A stretch of DNA of 64,000 bases, taken from assembly GCF_024158745.1 (NCBI RefSeq), contig NZ_JAMZAW010000032.1:1-64000 (forward strand), written 5' to 3'. Position numbers and translations under genes: made by a program. Position 1 is the stretch's first letter; every line of letters starts with the position of its first letter. The stretch comes from Paenibacillus tyrphae. Lineage in GTDB: Bacteria; Bacillota; Bacilli; Paenibacillales; NBRC-103111. The notes under the pieces were generated by a model that saw only the letters and a list, made by a program, of their open reading frames with translations, was not told where the DNA came from and made no database searches. Of the stretch, positions 1-7,219 are shown in pieces.

Positions 1-50
1 AGTAAAAATATAATCACCATGAAAAAAGGATATGTTCTCCACAAGTCCTT

Positions 51-74
51 AACATAGGCTTGATAAGCTATGTT
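51..74. repeat. Inverted repeat upstream of DUF6223-like gene
   Basis: AACATAG at 51-57 faces CTATGTT at 68-74, with further CTT/AAG pairing inside. It lies about 90 bases before the next gene and could be an operator or a short hairpin. No protein can be assigned to it. Confidence 0.4.
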
Positions 75-160
75 TAGCTTGGAAGGAACGCGGTAACAGG
101 GTGTACATAAATAGAAAATTCAACCCATTCATTATCAAACGAAGGAGGAGTGATTAACAA

Positions 161-565
161 ATGAAAATGAAGCTAGTTTCATTCGTAATACTTTGTGCAA
201 TTCTATTTGTTCCAACTATTGCCTCTGCTGAAGTGACCAGCGGTACTGTCGGATACGGATTAACCGCCGGGCGACTCTGGGCCACGATGGATGCGGTAGT
301 GGGGCTGATCAGCGCGGTCATCGGTGGGCTGTCTCTGGCCCGCTCCACTGGTCGCTTCGGAACCGGCTCCGGGCGACGCGGAGCCATCGTGGCCGGGGTG
401 ATGGCGCTGATCGTCATAGTCTACGCTGGGCTACATCTGGCCAACTTCACCGGTGGTTTCGGCACCGGCAGTGGGCGAGCCGGGGCCATCGTGGCCATCG
501 TGATGGGGCTGACCGGCATGGTCCTCGCTGGGCTAACTCTTGCCCGCTCCCGCCGCGCCGGCTGA
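161..565 (+). CDS. Small membrane protein, DUF6223-like
   Basis: A 134-residue protein with a cleavable signal peptide (residues 1-23, ending ASA-E) and three hydrophobic glycine-rich segments. Two of these follow a repeated GxFGTGSGR(R/A)GAIVA unit near residues 65-78 and 99-112. The arrangement resembles the DUF6223 family, which is known mainly from actinobacteria; function unknown. The start is firm: AAGGAGGAG lies 11 bases before the ATG. The first 25 codons are AT-rich like the surroundings, while the rest is very GC-rich and rich in CTG, GCC and GTG codons, so the body was probably acquired from a high-GC donor and placed behind a local signal peptide. The family call comes from recalled sequence pattern, not a search. 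Confidence 0.6.
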   Translation: MKMKLVSFVILCAILFVPTIASAEVTSGTVGYGLTAGRLWATMDAVVGLISAVIGGLSLARSTGRFGTGSGRRGAIVAGVMALIVIVYAGLHLANFTGGFGTGSGRAGAIVAIVMGLTGMVLAGLTLARSRRAG

Positions 566-583
566 CCCGACTATGGTGTCGGG
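566..583 (+). terminator. Short hairpin after DUF6223-like gene
   Basis: CCCGAC at 566-571 pairs with GTCGGG at 578-583, immediately after the stop codon. There is only a weak T tract, so termination is uncertain. Confidence 0.35.
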
Positions 584-705
584 TTCTGCACAGTTATTGC
601 TTACGGACGAGTGTTCTGACAGTTGGAACGTCTACGCCAGAAAAGAGAATCTAGGAGGAGAAGAATACCCCCTATCAAAGCACATCCTGCACTCGGTTTT
701 GCCCT

Positions 706-975
706 TTGCAGCGAGGTGACTCGAATCTTCTTGTGAATGCCAAAAATGGTCAAGGTAGAGCCGCTCAAGCCATGCCGGATGGGCGAAAACCGGAACCCGG
801 CGGCTGGAATCGGATTCAAATCGAGGTCGATGACCTGGGCGGCTTTGTCGAGACCCTACGTAAAGTAGGCCTACGCTTCCGAAATGATATTGTCACAGGT
901 TTTGGTGGTAAGCAGATCTTACTAGATGACCCAGCAGGTAATCCTATCAAACTCTTCGAGCCTCCAAGCAAATGA
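706..975 (+). pseudogene. C-terminal remnant of a VOC (glyoxalase/bleomycin-resistance) protein
   Basis: The last 65 or so residues (GGWNRIQIEVDDL ... ILLDDPAGNPIKLFEPPSK) are the typical second half of a vicinal-oxygen-chelate domain, including the metal-ligand Glu near the end (KLFEP). No N-terminal half is present in frame. A short matching piece (HPALGFAL) sits in another frame near 680-705, implying a frameshift as well as truncation. No convincing start or ribosome site supports expression, so this is best treated as a remnant. Confidence 0.6.
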
Positions 976-997
976 TGGAAAGAACATTATCTCTGTA

Positions 998-1026
998 AAG
1001 GCCGTGTAAATCGCGGCTTTTTTTAA
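998..1026 (+). terminator. Rho-independent terminator after VOC remnant
   Basis: GCCG and CGGC arms around a 9-base loop are followed by seven T residues. The stem is short but correctly placed about 25 bases after the stop codon. Confidence 0.5.
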
Positions 1027-1047
1027 TATATAAGAAATTATAAGTTT

Positions 1048-1110
1048 GAGGGGTTCCCCTTTAAAAACAAAAGCATATTTCTATCCAGTACGGAAAAAAA
1101 ATATGCTTTA
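1048..1110. repeat. Two hairpins in the intergenic stretch
   Basis: AGGGG/CCCCT form a tight hairpin near 1049-1060. AAGCATATTT near 1071-1080 pairs with AAATATGCTT near 1099-1109. The rest of the 976-1299 gap shows no gene. Confidence 0.4.
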
Positions 1111-1299
1111 GCTTTTTGTATGGAGCCGAACCGTGGCTTTGCAAATCCACAATTCGCCGCCGCATGATGATTGGGATGTTCGGGGAAGCGGCTTACACGA
1201 CACTAAATCGAATAATTTGCTATATTTACTACAGTAATGAAGAAGGAGAATCAAAAACATAATAATAGATTTACGGAAATTAAAAATTAGGAGGAGAAC

Positions 1300-1416
1300 A
1301 TGGGCAGATTAGTTCATTTTGAAATTCATGTAGATTACATGGAGCGTGCTAAGAAGTTCTATGGAGAGATATTTGGATGGAAACGAGGCATAGCGCAGCA
1401 ACCCCGCAACCCGTAA
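1300..1416 (+). pseudogene. N-terminal fragment of a second VOC protein
   Basis: A 38-residue frame starts at an ATG with TAGGAGGAG 5 bases upstream and reads MGRLVHFEIHVDYMERAKKF, the classic first beta strand and helix of a VOC domain (the His metal ligand is in FEIHV). After YGEIFGWK the similarity stops and the frame closes at TAA. The break lies just before a deacetylase fragment on the other strand, so the gene was cut by a rearrangement at about 1380. Confidence 0.6.
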
Positions 1417-1432
1417 GGTATCGTCTTTTATT

Positions 1433-2056
1433 TCACCGAAATCGAACGGTGAAAGAATTTTTAGATAGCGCTCGGAATATAAAGCATTGCCGTCTCAGCC
1501 CTTTGATTACAGCCGGCAAGCATTTGGGCGTACTTGGATTGAAATCATGGAAAAGTACGATGATTTTTCGTTTGTTTTTGCTACCGCGCAGAACGTTGCG
1601 AATCATAGCTTCCGTGGTAGGACGGGGGACTTCGGAGTCACCGGACTCGACATTCCAATCAAAGTATCGGTATCCTCTTCTTGTCATTACCTGGTTAACC
1701 TTGATCATCTTGGACCTATTCCCGTACTTCGGATTCACCGCATTTAGGGAACCCCCGGGAAACCGAAAAATCTTCGGTTTTACATGTACGTAGCGATGCA
1801 GTACAGACTCCAACTTGCGGAAATCCTTTAGAAATGCTGGTATGGAGCTGTAAATGACCCGATAATTATGAGAAAACGTATGGTTGCCAATGGCATGGCC
1901 TTCCCGGACCATTCTTTTATACATGCGTATTCCATTAAAGGTACGATTGCCGAGGACAAAAAAGGTTGCCTTTACCCGATGATTCCGCAGCTGATCCAGG
2001 ATTGCTTTCGTATAGCGCGAAGGACCATCATCAAACGTCAGATAAGCTATTTTAAT
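1433..2056 (-). CDS. Polysaccharide deacetylase (NodB domain), start codon unclear
   Basis: This frame encodes a complete NodB catalytic core: motif 1 TFDDGPS, motif 2 GNHTFSH with the metal-binding H-x3-H, motif 3 RFPGG, the DWNVESGD segment and the closing VLFHDF motif. Such enzymes remove acetyl groups from peptidoglycan or chitin-like polymers. All catalytic residues seem present, yet no ATG/GTG/TTG lies before motif 1. AGGAGG precedes an ATT codon (2054-2056) by 8 bases, so either ATT is used or the original start was lost. It overlaps the end of a glycosyltransferase fragment upstream, the same pairing seen again at 2442-3343. There is no signal peptide. Could be a live gene with an odd start or a recent pseudogene. 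Confidence 0.6.
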   Translation of the reverse strand: MKIAYLTFDDGPSRYTKAILDQLRNHRVKATFFVLGNRTFNGIRMYKRMVREGHAIGNHTFSHNYRVIYSSIPAFLKDFRKLESVLHRYVHVKPKIFRFPGGSLNAVNPKYGNRSKMIKVNQVMTRRGYRYFDWNVESGDSEVPRPTTEAMIRNVLRGSKNKRKIIVLFHDFNPSTPKCLPAVIKGLRRQCFIFRALSKNSFTVRFR

Positions 2057-2364
2057 AAACCTGTCCTCCTAAGAATCGCTAACATGCGTTTTGCCCGATT
2101 CGTGTAATTATGCCTATCAACTGTGCGTCTCCCCTGTCTGCGGATTCGTTCTCGAGCTAAAGGATGCTTTAGATAATAATTAACTAACCGCACAGTATCG
2201 GCAGGCGAGGCAGACACTGCAAAATCGCGTCCGGGTTTACCAATCCGTCTTACCCCCGGCGTGTCGATGGTAAGAAAAAAAACGCCTGAACCTAATATTT
2301 CATATGTTCGTTGGATCACCATAAGGCTATCGAACGATCCTTTGGAGAAAGGCTCTTCCGAAAA
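2047..2364 (-). pseudogene. C-terminal piece of a CgeB-like glycosyltransferase
   Basis: Residues resembling the end of a Glyco_trans_1_2 (CgeB-type) domain are visible: RTYEILGSG, TIDTPGVRRIG and a tail LVNYYLKHP-RERIRRQGRRTV. The frame opens only at an in-frame TAA at about 2365. An ATG at 2322 exists but has no ribosome site, so the catalytic N-terminal part is missing. It ends by overlapping the deacetylase frame downstream. It is paralogous to the fragment at 3104-3343. Confidence 0.55.
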
Positions 2365-2441
2365 TTATTGACGGATTAAGAACCAAAGGATTTCGGTTCG
2401 TCACGATATCCGCACTAATATCCGGGCGATCCATTAAATGA
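2349..2441 (+). pseudogene. C-terminal scrap of a polysaccharide deacetylase, opposite strand
   Basis: On the plus strand, KALPKIIDGLRTKGFRFVTI runs to a stop at 2439-2441. This is the standard C-terminal helix and strand of NodB/PdaB-type deacetylases (compare KALPIILKGIKKKGYALVTV in the gene at 2442-3107, on the other strand). Nothing upstream in frame belongs to the domain. It is an inverted leftover of a third deacetylase copy. Confidence 0.5.
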
Positions 2442-3107
2442 TTATTTCCGGTTAGCTTTAGGACGGAGATTAGATAATAGTTCATTTACGGTTACTAATG
2501 CGTAACCTTTCTTTTTTATTCCTTTAAGAATAATGGGTAAAGCTTTTAACGTCTGGGTCCAAGGGTCGCATCCGTGGAGCAATACGATCGCGCCTGGATG
2601 TATATGAGGAATCACTCGCTGAACGATTTTTTTGACATTCTTGTATTTCCAGTCTAACGAATCCGTATCCCAATGGACAATCGTTTGCTTCATACTCAGC
2701 AGCTTCTTGATCACTCGCGAATCGAGGTCACCGCTTGGCGTGCGAATCATATTGGTCTTGATACCGGTTGCGTTGAAAATAGCCCGCTTTGCAGCTTTCA
2801 CTTCCCGCTCAATCCAAACATTCGAATGAGTCGTATAGTCCTCATGACGATGGCCATGAGAAGCAATTTCATAACCCATCCTTTGAATTCGCTTGGCAAT
2901 GCCCGGATTGAGCCGCACCCATTCTCCAGTAAGAAAAAATGTCGCTTTTTTTACACCCTTTCTTCTCAATAATGAAAGCAATTGGACAGGAACCAGATAA
3001 CCGAAAGCAATATTGAAAGTTAATGCGAGGATCCGTTTACGCGTCGGCACATTGTAGATAACGCGATTTATCTCCATGGACGATTCTTCTCTTTCTTTCA
3101 TAGTCAT
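2442..3107 (-). CDS. PdaB-like polysaccharide deacetylase
   Basis: A 221-residue NodB-domain protein closest in layout to sporulation deacetylases of the PdaB type: ALTFNIAFG takes the place of the family's TFDISWG first motif, followed by KATFFLTGEW, SHGHRHEDYT (H-x3-H metal site), RTPSGDLD, HWDTDSLDWK and IVLLHG. The metal-binding Asp of motif 1 is Asn here, which may weaken or abolish catalysis. No signal peptide is seen. The ATG overlaps the stop of the preceding glycosyltransferase fragment (ATGA), indicating translational coupling. Likely acts on spore or wall peptidoglycan if active; this role is inferred from the family. Confidence 0.7.
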   Translation of the reverse strand: MTMKEREESSMEINRVIYNVPTRKRILALTFNIAFGYLVPVQLLSLLRRKGVKKATFFLTGEWVRLNPGIAKRIQRMGYEIASHGHRHEDYTTHSNVWIEREVKAAKRAIFNATGIKTNMIRTPSGDLDSRVIKKLLSMKQTIVHWDTDSLDWKYKNVKKIVQRVIPHIHPGAIVLLHGCDPWTQTLKALPIILKGIKKKGYALVTVNELLSNLRPKANRK

Positions 3108-3343
3108 TTTAGAATTCTTCTTTTCTTTAGCTCAAGTATCATCCGAATTGCACGATACTTGTAAGTATGCTTGGCCACAGCGTACTGTCCGGCTTTACGA
3201 ATTCGTTCCCTTTTGTCAGGGTGTTTCAGATAATACCGGACAAGCCGTACCGTTTCTTCCGGAAACCTCGAGACAACAAGATGTTCTCCAGGCTTAAAAA
3301 GCCGGCGTATCTCCGGTGTATCACTTGTAAGCAAGGATCTCAA
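3104..3343 (-). CDS. Short CgeB-like glycosyltransferase C-terminal protein
   Basis: A 79-residue frame that equals only the C-terminal end of a Glyco_trans_1_2 domain: SDTPEIRRLFKPGEHLVV, then LVRYYLKHPDKRERIRKAGQ. It starts at TTG (3341-3343) with AGGAGG 8 bases upstream, so it may be translated even though it lacks the nucleotide-sugar-binding core. It overlaps the next deacetylase by 4 bases. It is probably a truncated gene kept for coupled translation of its partner, or a pseudogene. Confidence 0.5.
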   Translation of the reverse strand: MRSLLTSDTPEIRRLFKPGEHLVVSRFPEETVRLVRYYLKHPDKRERIRKAGQYAVAKHTYKYRAIRMILELKKRRILK

Positions 3344-3485
3344 GCCGGTAACCTCCTGTTGTTACAGTTCACAGTCATTGCCCGTACGCAATAAGCCTTG
3401 ATCATAAAATAGCATATGCGTACAGAATACAAAGGAAAGTTGTCCGTTCGCTGCAGACGATGCCTAAATTCGGGCAGCAACAAAA

Positions 3486-3516
3486 TAGGCCGGGCTCTCA
3501 GAGACCCGGCTTTATG
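3486..3516. terminator. Bidirectional terminator downstream of GH75-like gene
   Basis: GCCGGG at 3489-3494 pairs with CCCGGC at 3505-3510, with CTCTCAGAGA between; the flanks are T-rich on both strands. Confidence 0.65.
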
Positions 3517-3529
3517 CTAATATGTTCAA

Positions 3530-4273
3530 CTAACAATTTTTTAGGGTTTTTAAAAGTCGAATCCCTCCCCATTCCCTGAACAGCCTTTGCGTTTTTATTA
3601 TAATCTCCCCTCGGGAAGGTATGTGTCCATTCCCCCTTCCTGACTTCGGGAAAACTAAATAGAGTACATTTCCACGGTTCCCTGTTCCGCCAGTTCTCGG
3701 ATTTGAGTTGATGCCCAGCGCTCTAGCTAATGCAATGGATCCTTCGCCAATACTTTGATTAATATCCGCATTCTTATCCGCGTAAACGGCAAAAGCCAAT
3801 CTTCCATTCTTCATGTTATACACAACGGCCATGTCTCCTAAAACTGCACCAAAGCTTCTCTTTTGAGGTAAAACGATATAGGGGATTTTTTCCGCATTCA
3901 CGTAAGCGGTTGGATTGGTAAAATGCTTGTTAAAATCACTTAGAGCTGTTTGGGAAACAAAATAGCCTGGGGCGGGATTTGTTCTTTTTTGTATGACCGG
4001 CTTTCCCCAGGGCTTATCGTTGTGTGTGACAATCCCTACCCAATGTCCGGGTCTGCCCGCGTTGCGCAAATCGTCGAGCCCTGTATTTTGGGGATTGTAG
4101 GCGCGGGGAGAACCATCCGCATCAATGTCCATGATGCTGCAATAAAAAAATGCAGGAGGTTTATGCCCGGGAATCGTATAAATGGATACCTTTTTATTAT
4201 ATCGGTTAACAACGACACCGATTTTACGTAACTTAACAGCGTTAGTGCCTAATTTCCTTCTTATATAGACCAC
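3530..4273 (-). CDS. GH75-type chitosanase-like protein
   Basis: The protein (247 residues) carries the signature order of the glycoside hydrolase 75 chitosanase fold: MDIDADGSPRAYNP, PGHWVGIV, APGYFVSQTAL, PYIVLPQ, LGDMAVVYN, VYADKNAD, IGEGSIALARALG and a closing YLVFPKSG. In the family two acidic residues in the DxDxDG and GD/ADxGP-like regions do the chemistry, and both regions are present. Starts at GTG (4271-4273) with only a weak ribosome site (GGATGGG); no signal peptide is evident, so a longer upstream start or cytosolic location remains open. Predicted to cut chitosan or a related glucosamine polymer. A terminator lies 15 bases past its stop. Confidence 0.65.
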   Translation of the reverse strand: MVYIRRKLGTNAVKLRKIGVVVNRYNKKVSIYTIPGHKPPAFFYCSIMDIDADGSPRAYNPQNTGLDDLRNAGRPGHWVGIVTHNDKPWGKPVIQKRTNPAPGYFVSQTALSDFNKHFTNPTAYVNAEKIPYIVLPQKRSFGAVLGDMAVVYNMKNGRLAFAVYADKNADINQSIGEGSIALARALGINSNPRTGGTGNRGNVLYLVFPKSGRGNGHIPSRGEIIIKTQRLFREWGGIRLLKTLKNC

Positions 4274-4447
4274 CCCATCCGTTTAAGACCTTCATTACCC
4301 ATTATATTTTTATTTAGGAAACAAGGTTCCTGTAAATTCTCAAATTTTGAAGTAAAACATTGAGGGGTTCTATGGAGCTAAAAAACTTTTTTAGCTCCCC
4401 CAGGATTATAACAACTAAGGTAGTGATTTTTATTTGTGGATTTGGCA

Positions 4448-4865
4448 TATGGAGACGAGGGGATTTGAACCCCTGTCCGATGATAACGCCACAAGAGCTT
4501 CTACGAGTGTAGCTACAGTTTTAAAGTCACCCGAGCAACGCCCCGTAACCGGCTCTACGTTGGGTCAGCCTGGTTGTCTTCTTCAGCTCACCGCAGACGG
4601 AGACTAGACAGCGTATCCTACTATAGGTTGAGCCCCTATCCTGCCACATGGGCGATGGAAGGTAGAAGCACTCCAGCAGTTTCTTAGGCTGCTAAAAGAG
4701 CAGGTTGTTCAGTTCTTTCTCTCGGTCCGTGTTCGCGATTTGAGAGCCGCTAAGCACCAGAACATCAAGAAAAACCGAGGTCAATCCGTTCGACATCGAA
4801 AGGGAAGGCGCTGCGTCTTCTTGGGCTTCAGGCATGGAAATCACATTTCCCACGAGCGTCCCCCC
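4448..4865 (-). ncRNA. ssrA: tmRNA
   Basis: The 3' end read on the minus strand (GGGGTTCAAATCCCC then TCGTCTCCA) is a tRNA-like T arm and acceptor, and GTAGCTACACTCGTAGA just before it matches the Bacillus tmRNA 3' region. A GGGGACG at about 4858-4864 pairs with CGTCTCC to close the acceptor stem. A tag reading frame ends at TAA (4684-4686) with ...EQPALLAA, the small nonpolar tail expected for ssrA tags. It rescues stalled ribosomes and tags the products for proteolysis. The 5' domain departs from the usual GGATTCGACAGG consensus, so the exact 5' end is approximate. Confidence 0.85.
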
Positions 4866-4902
4866 TTCTTTTCACGACATTCCCCGCGGAACAATTCTAG
4901 TC

Positions 4903-5241
4903 CTATAACTGCATGCCAAATCTTTTTAATTCGATAAAAATACCTTCCAACCGTCTTCCTTTTTCCGTCAACGTATATTCGACGCGCGGTGGAACTTCCG
5001 GATATACCGTTCTTTCCAGCACGCCATGGTCTTCCAATTCTTTCAGACGGAGCGAAAGCGTTTTCGGACTAATGCCATCCATCGATTTCAGCAGGTCGCT
5101 GAATCGCATCGTCCCTTCGATCAGCAGATCGCGAATAATTAAAAAGGTCCATTTCGTCCCGATCACATCCAGCGTCTTGGCAATGGGACAAGGCACACCA
5201 GGCGTTCCTTTGGTCAGAATGACCGTTTCAAGCTCACTCAT
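4903..5241 (-). CDS. HxlR-family transcriptional regulator
   Basis: A 112-residue winged-helix protein with the HxlR layout: CPIAKTLDVIGTKWTFLIIRDLL, then GISPKTLSLRLKELEDHGVLER (recognition helix), then a wing ending YTLTEKG. A conserved Cys at residue 18 corresponds to the redox-sensing Cys region of YodB/HypR-type members. It is transcribed away from an exporter, a MdaB-type quinone reductase and an SDR enzyme, and a palindrome lies between them. A repressor of that operon that responds to quinones or other electrophiles is a reasonable inference. Confidence 0.85.
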   Translation of the reverse strand: MSELETVILTKGTPGVPCPIAKTLDVIGTKWTFLIIRDLLIEGTMRFSDLLKSMDGISPKTLSLRLKELEDHGVLERTVYPEVPPRVEYTLTEKGRRLEGIFIELKRFGMQL

Positions 5242-5294
5242 CCAAGCACCCTCCCAACTTTTTTCGCTTAATTATTCCCATTGTATCACATAAA

Positions 5295-5313
5295 TATACT
5301 TTCGGAAACTATA
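5295..5313. promoter_or_regulatory. Probable HxlR operator
   Basis: TATACTTTCGGAAACTATA is a near-perfect dyad (8 of 9 pairs). A related sequence, ACTTCCGAAAATGA, follows at about 5329-5342. Both lie in the divergent gap between the HxlR gene and the MFS gene. Confidence 0.55.
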
Positions 5314-5331
5314 TGAATTAAATATCACTAC

Positions 5332-5361
5332 TTCCGAAAATGAATCTACTACATATATAAT
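5332..5361 (+). promoter_or_regulatory. Probable promoter of the exporter operon
   Basis: A perfect TATAAT -10 box lies at 5356-5361. The -35 box is poor and overlaps the second operator-like sequence, as expected for a repressed promoter. Confidence 0.45.
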
Positions 5362-5407
5362 ATCGTTGTGAGCCGATCATTCCACCCTACCTGAGGAGGT
5401 GAACAAC

Positions 5408-6625
5408 ATGTCTACGGAAATTCAGCGAAGCAAGCCGCCCTTGGCGCTCGTCGCCCTCTTGATCAGCGCGTTCGCCATCGGCACGACGGAGTTCGTCATT
5501 ATGGGCATCCTTCCGGAGGTTGCGGCCGATCTGCAGGTCACGTTAAGCGCCGCAGGCTTGCTCGTTACCGGCTATGCGCTGGGCGTCGCCATCGGCGGTC
5601 CGGTGATTACCGCCTTTACCGGGCGGCTGCCGCGCAAGTCGCTGCTGTTCGGCCTGATGCTCATCTTCGTCGCCGGCAATCTGATGGCCGCAGTCGCCCC
5701 TAGCTATTCGGTTCTGATGATCGCCCGCATCCTGGCTTCCTTTGCGCACGGCACGTTTTTCGGCGTCGGCTCGATCGTGGCGACACGTCTCGTTCCCCGC
5801 GAAAAACAAGCGAGCGCAATCGCCATGATGTTTGCCGGACTCACGCTCGCCAACATTCTCGGCGTCCCCTTCGGCACCTTCGTCGGGCAAATGTGGGGAT
5901 GGCGCTCCACCTTTTGGATTGTGACGGCGCTCGGGATCATCTCTCTCGTCGGGATTGGCGGACTCGTCCCGCGCATCGCACAAGAAGCCGTCACGGGTTT
6001 CCGTCAAGAAATTCGCGTTCTTCGCAACAAACAGGTAGGGCTTGCCTTATTGATGACGGTTCTGGGGTTTGGCGGAGTATTCACGGCCTTTACGTACATC
6101 GCCCCGATCCTGACCGACATCACGGGATTCGGAGCCGGCGCGGTTACGCCGATCCTGCTTGTGTTCGGAATCGGAATGACCATCGGCAATACCGTCGGGG
6201 GCAAGCTGTCCGATTGGAAGCTGATGCCCTCGCTTGCCGGGATGCTGGCGCTCTTGACGGCCGTGCTGGCCCTGTTTACGCTGACCAGTTCCTTCAAAAT
6301 CGCCACCGTGGTCACCGTGTTCGTCTGGGGCTTCGCGTCCTTCACCATCGTGCCTGCGTTCCAAATGCGGGTGCTTCAGAAAGCAAAGGGCTCGCCGAAC
6401 ATCGCTTCGGCTTTGAACATCAGCTCTTTTAATCTGGCCAATGCTGGCGGAGCTTACTTGGGAGGCTGGGTCATCGACAACGGCCCCGGGCTTCACGCTT
6501 TACCCTGGGTAGCCGCCATCGTAACTGCTGCCGGACTCTTGGTTACACTGGCCAGCTGGTCGTTGGACCGGCAGGATGCCGAGTTATCTTCACAAGCCGG
6601 GCATGGCCGCACGTTAAACACATAA
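5408..6625 (+). CDS. MFS drug-type exporter (AraJ/YdhL-like, DHA1 family)
   Basis: About 405 residues with 12 predicted membrane helices. It opens with ALLISAFAIGTTEFVIMGILPEVA, the signature of AraJ/YdeA/YdhL-type arabinose- and drug-export proteins, and has the family's GYALGVAIGGP and RxxRK loop motifs. The ATG at 5408 is preferred over the in-frame GTG at 5399 because GAGGAGG (5392-5398) sits 9 bases before the ATG and would overlap the GTG. First gene of a three-gene operon with a flavin quinone reductase (17-base gap) and an SDR. Substrate unknown; export of a toxic small molecule is inferred from the neighbours. Confidence 0.85.
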   Translation: MSTEIQRSKPPLALVALLISAFAIGTTEFVIMGILPEVAADLQVTLSAAGLLVTGYALGVAIGGPVITAFTGRLPRKSLLFGLMLIFVAGNLMAAVAPSYSVLMIARILASFAHGTFFGVGSIVATRLVPREKQASAIAMMFAGLTLANILGVPFGTFVGQMWGWRSTFWIVTALGIISLVGIGGLVPRIAQEAVTGFRQEIRVLRNKQVGLALLMTVLGFGGVFTAFTYIAPILTDITGFGAGAVTPILLVFGIGMTIGNTVGGKLSDWKLMPSLAGMLALLTAVLALFTLTSSFKIATVVTVFVWGFASFTIVPAFQMRVLQKAKGSPNIASALNISSFNLANAGGAYLGGWVIDNGPGLHALPWVAAIVTAAGLLVTLASWSLDRQDAELSSQAGHGRTLNT

Positions 6626-6642
6626 AAGGAGATGGAGACAAA

Positions 6643-7191
6643 ATGAAAATTCTTATCATTAACGGTCATCAAAAATATCGTTCGGCGGAGGGGAAATTGA
6701 ATCAAACCTTGGTCGATCGCATGGTGAGCACGTTGAGCGAAAATAACGAGGTCCAAACGACGATTATTCAAAACGGCTACAACATCGAAGAAGAGCAGCA
6801 AAAATTTATTTGGGCCGACGTGATCGTTTACCAGACGCCTGTATACTGGTTTAGCGTTCCCGGACTCCTGAAAACCTATATGGACGAAGTGTACGCTTAC
6901 GGATTATTTTTCAAGGGCGCCGAACAGTACGGCAGAGGCGGTTTGTTAACCGGCAAAAAATATATGCTCTCGACGACTTGGAACGCTCCGAAAGAAGCGT
7001 TCAACGACCCGACGCAGTTTTTTAGAGGAGCGGGCCTGGAAGAAGCGTTAAGCCATTTGCACCGGGCACAGGAGTTTCTCGGATTGCAGCCTTTAAAAAG
7101 CTTCGCCTGCTACGATGTCATCAAAAATCCGAAGATCGATACGTTCACGGCCGAGCTCGACGCCCATCTGAAATCGGTATTAAATCAATAA
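6643..7191 (+). CDS. NAD(P)H-dependent quinone oxidoreductase, MdaB family
   Basis: A 182-residue flavodoxin-fold protein matching the MdaB (modulator of drug activity B) family: NGHQKYRSAEGKLN for FMN/FAD phosphate binding, WADVIVYQTPVYWFSVPGLLK at the flavin edge, and GGLLTGKKYMLSTTWNAP. Such enzymes carry out two-electron reduction of quinones in the cytoplasm and so avoid semiquinone radicals. An AAAGGAGATGGAG ribosome site precedes the ATG. It lies between the exporter and the SDR in one operon behind the HxlR operator. Confidence 0.85.
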   Translation: MKILIINGHQKYRSAEGKLNQTLVDRMVSTLSENNEVQTTIIQNGYNIEEEQQKFIWADVIVYQTPVYWFSVPGLLKTYMDEVYAYGLFFKGAEQYGRGGLLTGKKYMLSTTWNAPKEAFNDPTQFFRGAGLEEALSHLHRAQEFLGLQPLKSFACYDVIKNPKIDTFTAELDAHLKSVLNQ

Positions 7192-7219
7192 TTCGCTTAC
7201 CCAAAAAGGAGGACATCTC

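Noticed and set aside
4448..4520. Separate tRNA gene suggested by the T-arm and acceptor sequence
   Set aside because: It lacks D and anticodon arms and fits the tRNA-like end of tmRNA, with a tag frame upstream.
5543..6007. Minus-strand frames inside the AraJ-like exporter
   Set aside because: Shadows of a membrane protein gene; charged, low-complexity translation with no start signals.
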